From assembly GCF_032854445.1 (NCBI RefSeq), contig NC_088296.1, positions 24,871,604-24,935,603 on the forward strand: a stretch of DNA of 64,000 nt. The letters run 5' to 3'. Position 1 is the first letter of the stretch; each line of letters begins with the position of its first letter. The notes beneath the pieces are model-generated. The model did no database searches. It had not been told where the DNA came from and worked only from the letters and a program-made list of their open reading frames with translations. This DNA comes from Liolophura sinensis. Its lineage: Eukaryota; Mollusca; Polyplacophora; Chitonida; Chitonidae. Below are positions 1-12,504 of this stretch, in pieces. The position numbers and the translations under genes are program-made.

Positions 1-908
1 GATTTGTGCACATACTGGGGACACTGAGGGGGAAAATTACTATCTGTCCTGTTCTAACTGTACACCTGCTGATTTGTACACATACTGGGGACACTGAGGG
101 GGAAAATTACTATCTGTCCTGTTCTAACTGTACACCTGCTGATTTGTACACATACTGCGGACACTGAGGGGGAAAATTACTATCTGTCCTTTTCTAACTG
201 TACACCTGCTGATTTGTGCACATACTGGGGACACTGAGGGGGAAAATTACTATCTGTCCTGTTCTAACTGTACACCTGCTGATTTGTACACATACTGGGG
301 ACACTGAGTCTGGGTGATATCTGTCCTGTTCTAACAGTACACCTGCTGACTTGTACACATACTGGGGACACTGAGGGGGAAAATTACTATCTGTCCTGTT
401 CTAACTGTACACCTGCTGATTTGTACACATACTGCGGACACTGAGGGGGAAAATTACTATCTGTCCTTTTCTAACTGTACACCTGCTGATTTGTACACAT
501 ACTGGGGAAACTGAGGGGGGAAATTACTATCTGTCCTGTTCTAACTGTACACCTGCTGATTTGTACACATACTGGGGACACAGAGGGGAAAAATTACTAT
601 CTGTCCTGTTCTAACTGTACACCTGCTGATTTGTGCACATACTGGGGACACTGAGGGGAAAAATTACTATCTGTCCTGTTCTAACTGTACACCTGCTGAT
701 TTGTGCACATGCTGGGGACACTGAGGGGGAAAATTACTATCTGTCCTGTTCTAACTGTACACCTGCTTATTTGTGCACATACTGGGGACACTGAGGGGGA
801 AAATTACTATCTGTCCTGTTCTAACTGTACACCTACTGATTTGTGCACATATTGTAAACATCCAGGGACACCCTACTATCTGTCCTGTTTTAACTGTACA
901 GCTGCTAA
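1..908. repeat. Tandem array, 70-bp unit (about 13 copies)
   Basis: Units restart at 1, 71, 141, 211, 281 and so on, each beginning GATTTGTRCACATACTG and ending CTAACTGTACACCTGCT. Copies differ by a few substitutions; one near 305-340 carries a shortened variant. The last copy degrades after about 860. The array runs off the left edge, so its full length is unknown. Short open frames inside it have no coding features. Confidence 0.95.
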
Positions 909-1089
909 TACACAACTCTGCAATGTACTTTCCCTTTTATTGGATAAAACCATAATGTTGTATTCACTACATTTATATTTATTTTTTACCAAACCATGCT
1001 GTATATAGCTTTAAATTTCTAAGGATGGCCTACTAAATGCCTTTTGACTTCTGAACTCACAGAACACTTTACATGAACCATACACTATT
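909..1089. other. Short unique spacer between two arrays
   Basis: AT-rich sequence between the 70-bp and the 42-bp arrays. I see no gene or known element in it. Confidence 0.6.
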
Positions 1090-4000
1090 TTCTATCTCAC
1101 ATTAGTTTGTGTCCTCTGTGAACACCCTATTGTACATCTCACATTAGTTTGTGTCTTCTGGGCACACCCTACTGTATACCTCACCTTAGTTTGTGTCTCC
1201 TGGGCACATCCTACTGTATACCTCACATTAGCTGGTGTCTTCTGGGCACATCCTACTGTATGCCTCACATCAGTTTGTATCTTCCGTACACATCCTCCTC
1301 TATACCTCACATTAGTCTGTGTCTTCTGGGCACACCCTACTATTTACCTCACACTAGTTTGTGTCTGCTGGGAACAGCCTATCGTATACCTCATATTAGT
1401 TTGTATCTTCTGTACACATCCTAGCGTATACCTCACATTTTTCTGTCTTCTGTACACACTTTACTGTATACCTCACATTAGTTTGTGTCTTCTGGTCACA
1501 CCCTACTGTATACCTCACATTAGTTTGTGTCTACTGGTCACATCCTACTGTATACCTCACATTAGTTTGTGTCTACTGGTCACACCCTTCAGTATACCTC
1601 ATATTAATTTGTGTCTTCTGGTCACATCATACTGGATACCTCACATTAGTTTGTGTCTACTGGTCACACCCTTCTGTATACCTCATATTAGTCTGTGTCT
1701 TCTGTACACACCCTATTGTATACCTCACATTAGTCTGTGTCTTCTGCTCACATCCTTCTGTATACCTCACATTAGTTTGTGTCTTCTGATCACATCCTAC
1801 TGTATACCTCACATTAGTTTGTGTCCTCTGGGTACAGCCTACTGTATACCTCACATTAGTTTGTGTCTTCTGTACCACCCTTCTGTATACCTCATATTAG
1901 TTTGTGACTTCTGGTCACATCCTATTGTATACCTCACAATAGTTTGTGTCTTCTGGTCACATCCTACCATATACCTCACATTAGTTTGTGTCTTCTGTAC
2001 CACCCTTCTGTATACCTCACATTAGTTTGTGTCTTCTGGTCACATCCTACTGTGTACCTCATATTAGTTTGTGTCCTCTGGGCACACCGGATTGTATACC
2101 TCATATTGGTCTGTCTCCTGTACACATCCTACTGTATGCCTCACATTAGTTTGTGTCTTCTGGGCACATCCTGCTGTATACCCCACATTAGTCTGTGTTA
2201 TCTGTACACACCCTTCTGTATACCTCACATTAGTTTGTGTCCTCTGGGCACACCGGATTGTATACCTCATATTGGTCTGTCTTCTGTACCACCCTTCTGT
2301 ATATCTCACATTAGTCTGTGTCTTCTGTACACACCCTTCTGTATACCTCACATTAGCTTGTCTCTTCTGTACACATCCTGCTTTTCACCTCACATTAGTC
2401 TGTGTCTTCTGGGCACACCCTACTGTATACCTCATATTGGTCTGTCTTCTGTACACACACTTCTGTATACCTCACATTAGTTTGTGTCTTCTGTACCACC
2501 CTTCTGTATACCTCACATTAGTTTGTGTCTTCTGGTCACATTCTACTGTATACCTCACATTAGTCTGTGTCTTCTGGGCACACCCTACTGTATACCTCAT
2601 ATTGGTCTGTCTTCTGTACACACCCTTCTGTATACCTCACATTAGTTTGTGTCTTCTGTACCACCCTTCTGTATACCTCACATTAGTTTGTGCCTTCTGG
2701 TCACATCCTACTATACATCACGTCAGTTTGTGTCTTCTGGGCACACCGGATTGTATACCTCATATTGGTCTGTCTTCTGTACACACCCTTCTGTATACCT
2801 CACATTAGTTTGTGTCTTCTGATCACATCCTACTGTATACCTCACATTAGTTTGTGTTTTCTGGTCACATCCTACTGTATACCTCACATTAGTTTGTGTC
2901 CTCTGGGCACACCGGATTGTATACCTCATATTGGTCTGTCTTCTGTACACACCCTTCTGTATACCTCACATTAGTCTGTCTTCTGGTCACACCCTTCTGT
3001 ATACCTCACATTAGTTTGTGTCTTCTGTACACACCCTTCTGTATGCCTCACATTAGTTTGTGTCTTCTGGTCACATCCTTCTGTATACCTCACATTAGTT
3101 TGTGTCTTCTGTACACACCCTTCTGTATACCTCACATTAGTCTGTGTTATCTGTACACATCCTAGCGTATACCTCACATTAGTCTGTCTTCTGTACACAC
3201 CCTTCTGTATACCTCACATTAGTTTGTATCTTCTGTACCACCCATCTGTATACCTCATATTAGTTTGTGTCTTCTGGTCACATCCTACTGTATACCTCAC
3301 ATTAGTTTGTGTCTTCTGGTCACACCCTTCTGTATATCTCACATTAGTTTGTGTTATCTGTACACACCCAACTGTATGCCTCACATTAGTCTGTGTCTTC
3401 TGTACACACCCTTCTGTATACCTCACATTAGTTTGTGTCTTCTGTACACACCCTGCTGTTCACCTCACATTAGTCTGTGTCTTCTGTACACACCCTTCTG
3501 TATACCTCACATTAGTTTGTGTCTTCTGGTCACATCCCACTGTATACCTCACATTAGCCTGTGTCTTCTGTACACACCCTTCTGTATACCTCACATTAAT
3601 TTGTGTCTTCTGGTCACATCCTACTGTATACCTCACATTAGTTTGTGTCTTCTGGTCACATCCTACTGTATACTCACATTAGTTTGTGTCTTCTGGTCAC
3701 ATCCTACTGTATACCTCACAATAGTTTGTGTTTTCTGGGCACACCGGATTGTATACCTCATATTGATCTGTCTCCTGTACACATCCTTCTGTATACCTCA
3801 CATTACTTTGTGTCTTCTGGTCACATCCTACTGTATACCTCACATTAGTCTGTGTTATCTGTACACACCCTACTGTATACCTCACATTAGTCTGTGTTTT
3901 CAGCGTCACACTAGTTTGTGTCTTCTAGGGACACCATATTGTATACCTCACATTAGTTGTGTCTTCTGTGTACATCATACAGTATACCTTACATTAGCTT

Positions 4001-5690
4001 GTGTGTTCTGTGTACACGCTACAGTATACCTTGCATTAGTCTTTGTCTTTTGTGCACACCCTAGTGTATACCTCACATTAGTTTGTGTTTTCTGGGCACA
4101 CCGGAGTGTATACCTCATATTGGTCTGTCTTCTGTACACACCCTTCTGTATACCTCACATTAGTCTGTGTTATCTGTACACACTCTACTATATACGTCAC
4201 ACTAGTTTGTGTCTTCTAAGCACACCATATTGTATACCTCACATTAGTCTGTGTCTTCTGTGCACGCTCTACTGTATACCTTACATTAGTTTGTATCTTC
4301 TGTACACATCCTCCTCTATAGCTCACATTAGTCTGTGTCTTCTGTACACATCCTCCTCTATACCTCACATTAGTCTGTGTCTTCTGTACACATCCTCCTC
4401 TATACCTCACATTAGTCTGTGTCTTCTGTACACATCCGCCTCTATACCTCACATTAGTCTGTGTCTTATGGGCACACCTTACTTTTTACCTCGCACTAGT
4501 CTGTGTCTTCTGGGCACAGCCTACTGTATAACTCACATTAGTCTGTGTTTTAGGTGCACACCCTACCATATATGTCACACTAGTTTGTGTGTTCTAGGCA
4601 CACCATATTGTATACCTCACATTAGTTGTGTCTTCTGTGCACATCATACTGTATACCTTACATCAGTTTGTGTCTTCCGTGTACACCCTACTGTATACCC
4701 TACATTAGTCTGTGTCTTCTGTGCAACACCCTACTGCATACCTAACATTACTCTGAAATTTCTCTGCACGCGCTACTATATACCTCACATTAGTTTGTAT
4801 CTTATGTACACACCCTCCTCTATAGCTAACATCAGTCTGTGTTTTCAGTGGACACCCTAATATATACCTCACACTAGTTTGTGTCTTCTGGGCACACTCT
4901 ACTGTTTACCTTACATTAGTTTTTGTCTTTTGGGCACACCCTACTGTATACCTTACTTTAGTTTGTGTTTTCTGGGCACATCCTACTGTATACCCCACAT
5001 TAGTCTGTGTCTTCTGTGCACACACTACTGTATACCTCACATTAGTTTGTGTTTTCTGGGCACATCCTACTGTATACCTCACATTAGTCTGTGTCTTCTG
5101 TGCACACACTACTGCACACCTAACATTAGTTTGTTTCTTCTGTACACATCCTCCTCTAAACCTAACATTAGTCTGTGTCTTCTGGTAACATCCTACTATA
5201 TGCCTGACACTAGTTTGTGTCCTCTGGGCACACCCTACTATATGCCTGACACTAGTTTGTGTCTTCTGTGCACACCCTACTATATACCTCACATTAGTCT
5301 GTGCCTTCTGGGTACACCGTACTGCATACATCACATTGGTTTGTGTCTTCCGTGTACACCCTACTGTATACCTCATATTAGTCTGTATCTTCTGGGTACA
5401 CCCTACTGCATACATCACATTGGTTTGTGTCTTCTGTGCACACCCTACTGTATACCTCACATTAGTCTGTGCCTTCTGGGTACACCCTACTGCATACATC
5501 ACATTGGTTTGTGTCTTCTGTGTACACCCTACTGTATACCTCACATTAGACTCTGCACACCCTACCCTATATCTCACAGTAGTTTGTGTCTTCTCTGCAC
5601 ATCATACTGTATACCTCACATTAGTTTGTATCTTGTTTGCTCACCCTATAGCATCTCTCACGTTGGTTTGTATCTTTTTGCCCACCTAAT
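1090..5690. repeat. Tandem array, 42-bp unit (about 105-110 copies)
   Basis: The unit core is CTGTATACCTCACATTAG followed by a TTTGTGTCTTCTG-type half and a variable CACA-containing link. Most copies are 42 bp. Because 42 is divisible by three, several frames on both strands stay open for long stretches (for example 3265-4860 on the plus strand) and give 14-residue periodic peptides. Divergence is moderate, with local sub-families such as CCTCCTCTATACC near 4300-4460. On the minus strand it lies immediately downstream of the last visible TRIM exon, so it may be intronic or intergenic. Confidence 0.95.
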
Positions 5691-6960
5691 GCACGCCTCA
5701 CATTATTTTGTGTCTGTTTGCCCACCACATTGCATGCCTCACGTGAATTTGTATCTTTTTGCCCACACTATTGTCTGCCTCACATTAGTGTGTATCTGTT
5801 TTGCCCACCTAGTGCATGTCTCACATTAGTTTGTATATTTTTTGTAAACACCTAATACATGCCTCAGCTTAGTTTGTATTTGTTGTGGACACCTCAATGA
5901 ATGCCTGACATAAGTTTATGTTTTGTGAACACCCTAATACATGCCTCAGCTTAGTTTGTATCTTTTTGCCCACCCTATTGTCTGCCTCACATTTGTTTGT
6001 ATCTGTTTTGTAAACACCCTAATACATACCTCAGCTTAGTTTGTGTTTGTTGTGGACACCTCAATGAATGCCTGACATAAGTTTATGTTTTGTAAACACC
6101 CTAATACATGCCTCAGCTTAGTTTGTATTTGTTGTGGACACCTCAATGAATGCCTGACATAAGTTTATGTTTTGTAAACACCCTAATACATGCCTCAGCT
6201 TAGTTTGTATTTGTTGTGGACACCTCCATGAATGCCTGACATAAGTTTATGTTTTGTGTACACCCTAATACATACCTCAGCTTAGTTTGTATTTGTTGTG
6301 GACACCTCAATGAATGCCTGACATAAGTTTATGTTTTGTAAACACCCTAATACATGCCTCAGCTTAGTTTGTATTTGTTGTGGACACCTCCATGAATGCC
6401 TGACATAAGTTTATGTTTTGTGTACACCCTAATACATACCTCAGCTTAGTTTGTATTTGTTGTGGACACCTCAATGAATGCCTGACATAAGTTTATGTTT
6501 TGTAAACACCCTAATACATGCCTCAGCTTAGTTTGTGTTTATTGTGGACACCTCAATGAATGCCTGACATAAGTTTATGTTTTGTGTACACCCTAATCCA
6601 TGCCTGACATTAGTTTGTGTGTTTTTTGTACACCCTACTGTACACCTTGCCTTACTTTGTGTCTTTTGCCCACACCCTACTGTAAACCTGACATTAGTCT
6701 GTGTTTTGTTAACACAACAGCGTACACCTCATATTATTTGTGCTTTTTGTAAACTCTTATCACTTTCGTTTCTCTTTGAATACTGTTCATTTTCTTGGGG
6801 CACCCAACTGTATTGCAGCTCATATCCGTTTGTTTCCTTAACACAGTTTATCGTGTGTTTTGCACACAAACGGCTGTGCACCTTATCCATTTTATGTCTG
6901 TCCTCCATGCACATAATAATGTAAACCCTACAGTCGTTTATGTCCTCTAGGCACACTCTA
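5691..6960. repeat. Diverged 42-bp repeats and an 82-bp higher-order repeat
   Basis: This continues the same repeat family, but alternate monomers have diverged into two types. One type has CCTAATACATGCCTCAGC, the other has GTGGACACCTCAATGAATG. Between about 5870 and 6600 they alternate regularly; TGTGGACACC recurs at 6051, 6133 and 6215, a period of 82 bp. From about 6600 to 6960 monomers are degenerate and fade out just before the TRIM exon. Confidence 0.88.
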
Positions 6961-6964
6961 CATT

Positions 6965-7172
6965 TTATACATATAAGAACCTACTTGTAACACGTGGGCG
7001 TGACATTTGTACATTGACTGCTGCTTCTAAGTCCTGACTTTCTTCCACTGTCTCTTTTACTGTCACGTGTCTAGGGACAACAAGGTCACGCTGTACAAAA
7101 GCTAGAAGCTTCTGTTTGCCGACCTCATGTTCCTCCAGATGTGCTTTTATCTCATTCAGCTGGTCATCAATT
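6965..7172 (-). CDS. TRIM last visible exon
   Basis: Acceptor CTTCTCACAG precedes 7172. Joined to the micro-exon it continues with IDDQLNEIKAHLEEHEVGKQ and further charged, helical residues. Two ends are possible: TAA at 6967-6965, giving a tail-less RBCC protein, or splicing at the strong GTAGGT donor (exon end 6985), which would give phase 1 and require exons to the left of the window. The satellite array starts within a few bases of the stop. Confidence 0.75.
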
Positions 7173-10100
7173 CTGTGAGAAGAGGAGAGAAAACAAAGAG
7201 ACAAAGTCGTGTAGTAATCTTGTGTACATAGCTAGAATGCTATGATGTACTATCCCTAGTAGGTTAGATCTGATTTGACAAACGTATGTTTGAACACTAG
7301 ATATATTTTACACTTGGGTCATGTTTTGGACAACTACAGTGCTGGTACTCAATGTTACAGAAACACATCTACTATTGTCATGTGTACATGCATAACAATC
7401 CTAGAGAGGTATAACACATTTATACATACGTTTTGGTGAAGAGCGTGGAACCCTGTCAACAAACAGAATTGAAAACACATATTAAATCATGTAAAGATGA
7501 TAACCCAAACTGAGATACTGTAGCTATACTTTCACCTCAACATGTAGCAAGAACACAGTTATAACTGAAATGTCTTACCTCTCCAAGTACACAGGCACCC
7601 TTGGCTTTTAATTCAAAGATTTACACCATTCCCTGATTTACTACATAGTCCACATCAACTCTCAATTCCGGTTAATAAATTCCATGGTGTTTCATACAAT
7701 GCAATTTTCCACAAAGATCTGTTTACATACAAACCATGTTTTTGAAAAACAGCATAAAATATAATTTAACATTACATATTACTTTAATCGGACAGTGGTA
7801 CGGTTATGGGTGGAAAAGTGGACAGCGACCGGAGGGTACCACTGAGCAAAATAAAGCTGATGAACTCAGGATCTAAAACTTTGGTAGATCTGGCAGCATG
7901 AGGTGGATTTGAACACGTGGTCACAGTTTCTAAGGGTGGCTGGGTCATGGGTAACATCTGGAGTTGAGGCAGCAGATCCAGTGTTAGAGAATGTGCATGT
8001 TTAACTTACCTGTAATATCTCGACGTCCATTGACGCTAAGAAATCTTTGGAAGCTTGTACCATCCTCTCCATTTCCTGGGTCTGTAGCTGAATATGTTTG
8101 AGTATAGCACTACAATCCACACTCCACTGTGAACAGCGGGTTTTTATGCCATCTATGGAGTGCTGTCTCCAGGCTTGTAAAGATTCCAAGGCTGCACAAT
8201 AAGCCTTTTCTACCTCCTGAGTGTGAAGTTCCTGGTTTTCCTGCCAAACAAAAAAATCGTTTATTACCTCATCCAGATCTTTAGAACTGTGTGTTCAAGA
8301 AGTTATATATGTATGTGTAACAGGTTGAAATATAAGCCCCATACAGCTGTGTCTACAATGCATCTCCAGGATGGAGGGGATTTCCCTGTAGTCCAGTGAT
8401 GTACATGTAAGTGTCGAATCAAACCCTAAGGTACGTGGTTCAATCCCCAAAAGGGTCGTGTCATCAACAAATGATGCTCCGAGCAGGGCGAGATGGTGGA
8501 GCCTTAGATGCTTCGGACAGTACCTCAGATGCCTGGGGCTGATTCAAACGCAAACGAGTCGCCCCATCAGATCAAATGGTGTACGTATATATATTATGGA
8601 TATTATTATGACAGCGTATGATCGGCGATGATATATCAAATGGAATTGCCCGAGGTGGGCATATTGCGTGTGTGTCAATGAGAAGAAAGTCATATTAATG
8701 ATACGATTAATATGATATGATTGAGTCTGATTAGATAAACCAGAAATAGGTAAAATAGACTCGTCCTTCACGCAAATGAATTCCCGCACCAGTCCGTGCA
8801 TTCCCCTGTTTAAGCTCTTATAAAAAGTCGTCACTGTTCAGGTTTAACTCTTTAATTGTAATCTACATGTATAATATGTGACAGAAGACAGCTTCATCAA
8901 GACTAGATAATTGACAGGTGTGTGTTACCTGGACTTGTGAATGATAGCAATACTCTAAATAGTCAAAATAAGTCACCCAGGTATGCTTTGCAAGACAGGC
9001 TGAACAGGTGTCATGGAAAATACCAACCTGTATCTTATTGTGCAGCCTCGTAACTCCTGACAGTGATTCTTTAGTTTCTTGTAAGACTTTCTCCAGTTCG
9101 CTAGTCTTGTTCAAAACAGCTAGCTGTAATGGGAAAAACGGTACATTAACAAATCCGCATTTCAAACGACTCACTACAGTGCAGGACAAAAAGCCCCATT
9201 CTTCTCTAAAGATGAAAAACTTTGGGTGAATATATAGTTCCAAATCATGTCATATTTATTTTGAGTATCGATTTATATACTAGCATGGTACACGATTTAG
9301 ATAGTGGTTTAAGTTATTCGAATAGAACATTCCTTGCGTCTTTCTAACATCATTGAAAACTGTTTACTACTTCTCTTAGCATGGTTCCAAAGTAATTTTG
9401 AACTTACTCAATTTCTTAATTATTTTCCTGGTTTGTGTTAATCATTTTTTAGGGAATTGACGTTGCAATTATTGACTCTGAACATCTATTTTGGTTGATG
9501 GATGATATACAAATGTCCTTTTCGCATTACCTTGTTCTTCTCAGCTGCAGATGGTATATCCCGCACAGCATGTTCCGGGTGGTCAACCACACACCCCATA
9601 CAGATCACCATCCGACACGGTACACAGTACAAGCCGAATGGCTGACCGTGCCTGGCACAGGACGGCTGCTGAGTTGATTGGTGGTCCCTGCTAACTTGAC
9701 CCTGTGAGATTTCCTGGGCGAGGTACTCCAGGGAGGAAATCAGTCGATGCCGTTTTAGAGGCCCTCTCGTTGGATGGTAATTTGCAAGACATTCCTGACA
9801 GTAGAACATATCGCACTTAGTACAAAACTTGACAGCTTTAGCATGATTGTCCTCACACATTGAACAATATGGGATGTCATCCTCAACCTTTACAGCAGAC
9901 AACTTCTCCACAATTTCCGCCAGGTGAAAGTTGGGAGGCAGACCAGCTACACCTTCTCTCCCCAGACTGGTCGGTGCCCGACACACAGGGCATGCTATCT
10001 GCTGATGAACGTCCTCATTCCCAGTGTTTCCGGAGGTCTTATCTGTCTGTACAGGTTTGGACTTGTCAGCATATAAACCAATGCATTCCCTACAAAAACT

Positions 10101-10213
10101 GTGCTGACAGGGTAGCATTACTGGTTCCCGGAATGTTTCCATACATACAGAACATGTGAGAACATCATCTCGATTCTGCTTGCTTTCGGCCATTATTCTC
10201 TCGGGTTTTATTC
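6965..10213 (-). CDS. TRIM-type RING/B-box/coiled-coil protein gene (probable E3 ubiquitin ligase), 3' end uncertain
   Basis: Visible exons on the minus strand: 10213-9531 (20 nt of 5' UTR, ATG at 10193), 9123-9028, 8240-8010, 7452-7430 and 7172-6985 (or on to a TAA at 6965). All junctions are GT-AG and the frame is kept throughout. Order of domains: RING finger, B-box1, B-box2, coiled coil. TRIM proteins are RING E3 ligases that act with E2 enzymes and dimerise through the coiled coil. Exon lengths of 96, 231 and 23 nt are the signature of the TRIM coiled-coil region. No NHL, filamin or PRY-SPRY domain is visible. Either the protein stops at 6965, or a donor at 6984-6983 (GTAGGT) leads to exons beyond the satellite and outside the window. 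Which TRIM subfamily it belongs to cannot be decided. Confidence 0.88.
7430..7452 (-). CDS. TRIM micro-exon, 23 nt
   Basis: A 23-nt exon encodes GSTLFTK plus two bases, between acceptor TTGTTGACAG and donor GTATGT. It would be missed by ORF calling. It is supported by its exact canonical TRIM length, by both splice sites, and because its phase 2 end joins the next exon in frame. Confidence 0.82.
8010..8240 (-). CDS. TRIM coiled-coil exon, 231 nt
   Basis: Acceptor TTTGGCAG and donor CAG/GTAAGT bound 231 nt (77 codons, phase 0). The sequence is helical and charged, starting ENQELHTQEVEKAY, and continues the coiled coil. The length equals that of the large coiled-coil exon seen across many TRIM genes. 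Confidence 0.9.
9028..9123 (-). CDS. TRIM coiled-coil exon, 96 nt
   Basis: Acceptor CCATTACAG and donor CAG/GTTGGT bound exactly 96 nt (32 codons, phase 0). The peptide is rich in L, E and K with heptad-like spacing (start LAVLNKTSELEKVLQ), as expected for the first coiled-coil exon of TRIM genes. Confidence 0.9.
9531..10213 (-). CDS. TRIM exon with RING, B-box1 and B-box2
   Basis: The acceptor reads TATTTCAG just upstream of 10213, and the ATG is at 10193. Residues 14-71 form a C3HC4 RING: C14, C17, C29, H31, C34, C37, C68 and C71. There is a long 30-residue loop before the last Cys pair. Residues 110-149 form B-box1, starting CSMC and with CTKC and CQEC. Residues 179-208 form B-box2 (CARH, CVPC, CMGC, then two His). 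The exon ends after residue 221 at an AAG/GTAATG donor (donor at 9530-9529), in phase 0. The extra residues read past this donor are intron. Confidence 0.93.
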
Positions 10214-10930
10214 CTGAAATAAAAACGGCAAATTGCTCAGACTGTCACCTGTGAGGGTGTTCCTACTTACAAAAATATTAACGTTCAAGACAGCACACTG
10301 CCTCCGTCTGTTCTCGTGGTCCAACAACATATTGGGTACAGCACTGTTAGTCGTTATCCCCCAATTCTCATTTAAGAAGCATTAAAGCGCCTATACATGT
10401 ACGAGGAGAGTATGTGCATGTCGCTTTCCCGGAAAGGAATCCATTCTGGTCAATTAGAAAATTAGCGATTCTACCTTTCATTACGCACAAGAGACATTTT
10501 TGACAAAGGTATGGTCAAGACGGTTTGGGCACATGTGTTCGATAGGTATATAGCTCCCACCCACAATTAGCAGATTTGTGTGGTCACGAAGGTAACTTGA
10601 CCCTAAATACTGTACGATAATAGGCCCAAACCTTTGGAACATCTCTATCTGCAGAATTTTAGAAATATAATAAATATCACATTACTAATAGTGACGATTA
10701 ACACGAACATTTCTTACTTAGATTAAAACAGATATGAATTAAGGTCAAAGTCTTCCAGCTCCCAGTGTTTTATTATGTTATTGTCAGAAACCACAGAAGT
10801 ACAGACTACAACAGAGCTGCTATACCCTCGATCAACACTGATCAGACAAAATGTTTAAAGCGTAAATGCAGCTTTCGCTCCGCCATAGAAATGTGAGTTA
10901 CATGTCCAGTTAGATACAATGTTATGACAG
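10214..10930. other. Unique non-coding DNA upstream of the TRIM coding exon
   Basis: No ORF, repeat or element recognised. In transcript terms it is the intron between the untranslated first exon(s) and the coding exon of the TRIM gene. Confidence 0.5.
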
Positions 10931-12020
10931 GGACAGTTTAGAGGGAACCAAAAAGCCTGGATCGAAGATATGTAACCTCAGGTAGACTGCAGAAGTAGGC
11001 CAGCGTCTGTTATATCTCCATACACACAGCTCGAGCTAATGTATAAGTAGACCTTCATGCAGTATACGGCTTTTCTGACTGGCTCAGCTGTGTCAGGTTA
11101 CATACCCCATTATTGGTGATCAGCGGGCTAGGTTGTTATGCCTGCTGAGTTAATCATGGATGTACCCTTTTAGTTGCGTGACTTTGAAAATCCTGCGTGC
11201 AATTCAGTACATAATTTTAAGATTCGATTTACTTATACAGTGTAATACGTTCCTTATGTTTGAGTCCGCTTTGAAGTCGGGAGACCAAAGATCAAACTCG
11301 AGTCGGGTCAAACGGAACACCTCAAAAATGGTGTTTGTTTCTGCCTCGCCTGGAATATGAGAACATGAATATCCTAACTAAACAATTTTTGACTAAGACA
11401 GTTTTTATATTTGGAGCAGAGCGGCGAACATTGTAAATAAACAAACAGCGATCCTTACATGCGGGTTGTTCTGGCTGTTTACATGTCTGTAGGCCCAACC
11501 CCAGACAACACGTCACCGGCAAACAATAACCTTCAGCAAAACCATACATTATGCCTTTCAAGGTCATAGCTTCAGACAAATACATTCATAACGTATTATC
11601 GTCCTGGGTATAGTGAGAAGGTCGACATAATTAAACAGTATGAAGTGGAACTTAAATAAATCAATCATTTTCCTTAAGAAGAAAATATTCCGACTGTTGA
11701 TAGACGGTGTCGAAGGTTCACACACAGGCCTGAGAGTAGAGTCTATTCAAAGACACACCCCAAGTCGTACGTCGACTTCTTGTCCAATGGAGGACGACCA
11801 GACCAATTAAACACTGTCTGAGAGACGGTCAAATGATCGAGTAAACGACAACACCCTCACCTGACAGAAACATTCCGACATAAACACAGACCTACCTCAT
11901 CTTACAGGACTTACCTGTAGAAACAATTCCCACCGTGCTTCACTACTTGATGAAACTGCGCAGACTGAAATAGAAAATACTTAGTTCTGAGTAATACACG
12001 TTATCTAAGCAGGGGAGGTA
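10930..12020. repeat. Dispersed duplicated segment, copy 1
   Basis: This shares ordered blocks with copy 3 (19560-20880): ATGTAACCTCAGGTAGACTG near 10973, TTTTAAGATTCGATTTACTT near 11214, TTTTTATATTTGGAGCAGAG near 11402, and a closing block with CTTACCTGTAGAAACA near 11910. It shares the later blocks with copy 2. On the minus strand the closing block has a splice-donor match. A SINE head fragment (about 11265-11360) is embedded. Confidence 0.8.
11915..11975 (-). other. Putative untranslated first exon, copy 1 (TRIM)
   Basis: On the minus strand, GTTTCTACAG/GTAAGTCC is a good donor (exon end 11915). The sequence around it is conserved in the two other copies of this segment, and it lies 1.7 kb upstream of the acceptor of the TRIM coding exon. 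The 5' end of the exon cannot be placed; an AG (CTATTTCAG, near 11970) could instead be an acceptor. Confidence 0.4.
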
Positions 12021-12504
12021 AATCCCTTAATATGCTTTTGCACTCTCTGACATCCTCACAATGCTTCGCACAGTTCCCTTTTAACTTTACATGCGAATGC
12101 AATATTTTAACAAACATAAAAGTTTTCCTTAAATGAATTCAGCAGTTTGGTTCAAGTTATATATATATATATATGTAGATTTGCGTGTTAACATTGTACA
12201 ATAGGCACGGAGACATCATCTATACATGTTATAGTAAGGCTGAAGATAATGTGTCTAAATCCATACATAATATTCAGATTGTATTTACTTTTAGAACCAT
12301 TTATGTATACACACATTATTTAGCTTTGATCTTATGAGCAATAGATTGTATTTATTTATTTTACAGGTGTTTTACGCCGAACTCAAGAATGTGCACATAA
12401 TCCTAAAAATGTTGGTCTTCGCATGCACTGGCCGTTATTTACAGAGTGCGGTTTTACCTACAACTGATCGGATAGCTCACAGATCAACTGTCCTAACAAT
12501 TTAC

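Larger units (their letters stand above)
7173..9530 (-). other. TRIM introns
   Basis: Four introns lie between the coding exons. Around 8400-8560 there is a fragment with a B-box-like GGTTCAATCCCC that may be a SINE relic, and around 7800-7980 another SINE-like stretch. I see no other gene inside. Confidence 0.6.

Noticed and set aside
3265-4860. 531-codon plus-strand open frame
   Set aside because: It is a 14-residue periodic reading of the 42-bp array; several other frames on both strands are open over the same DNA, and there is no conserved domain or codon constraint.
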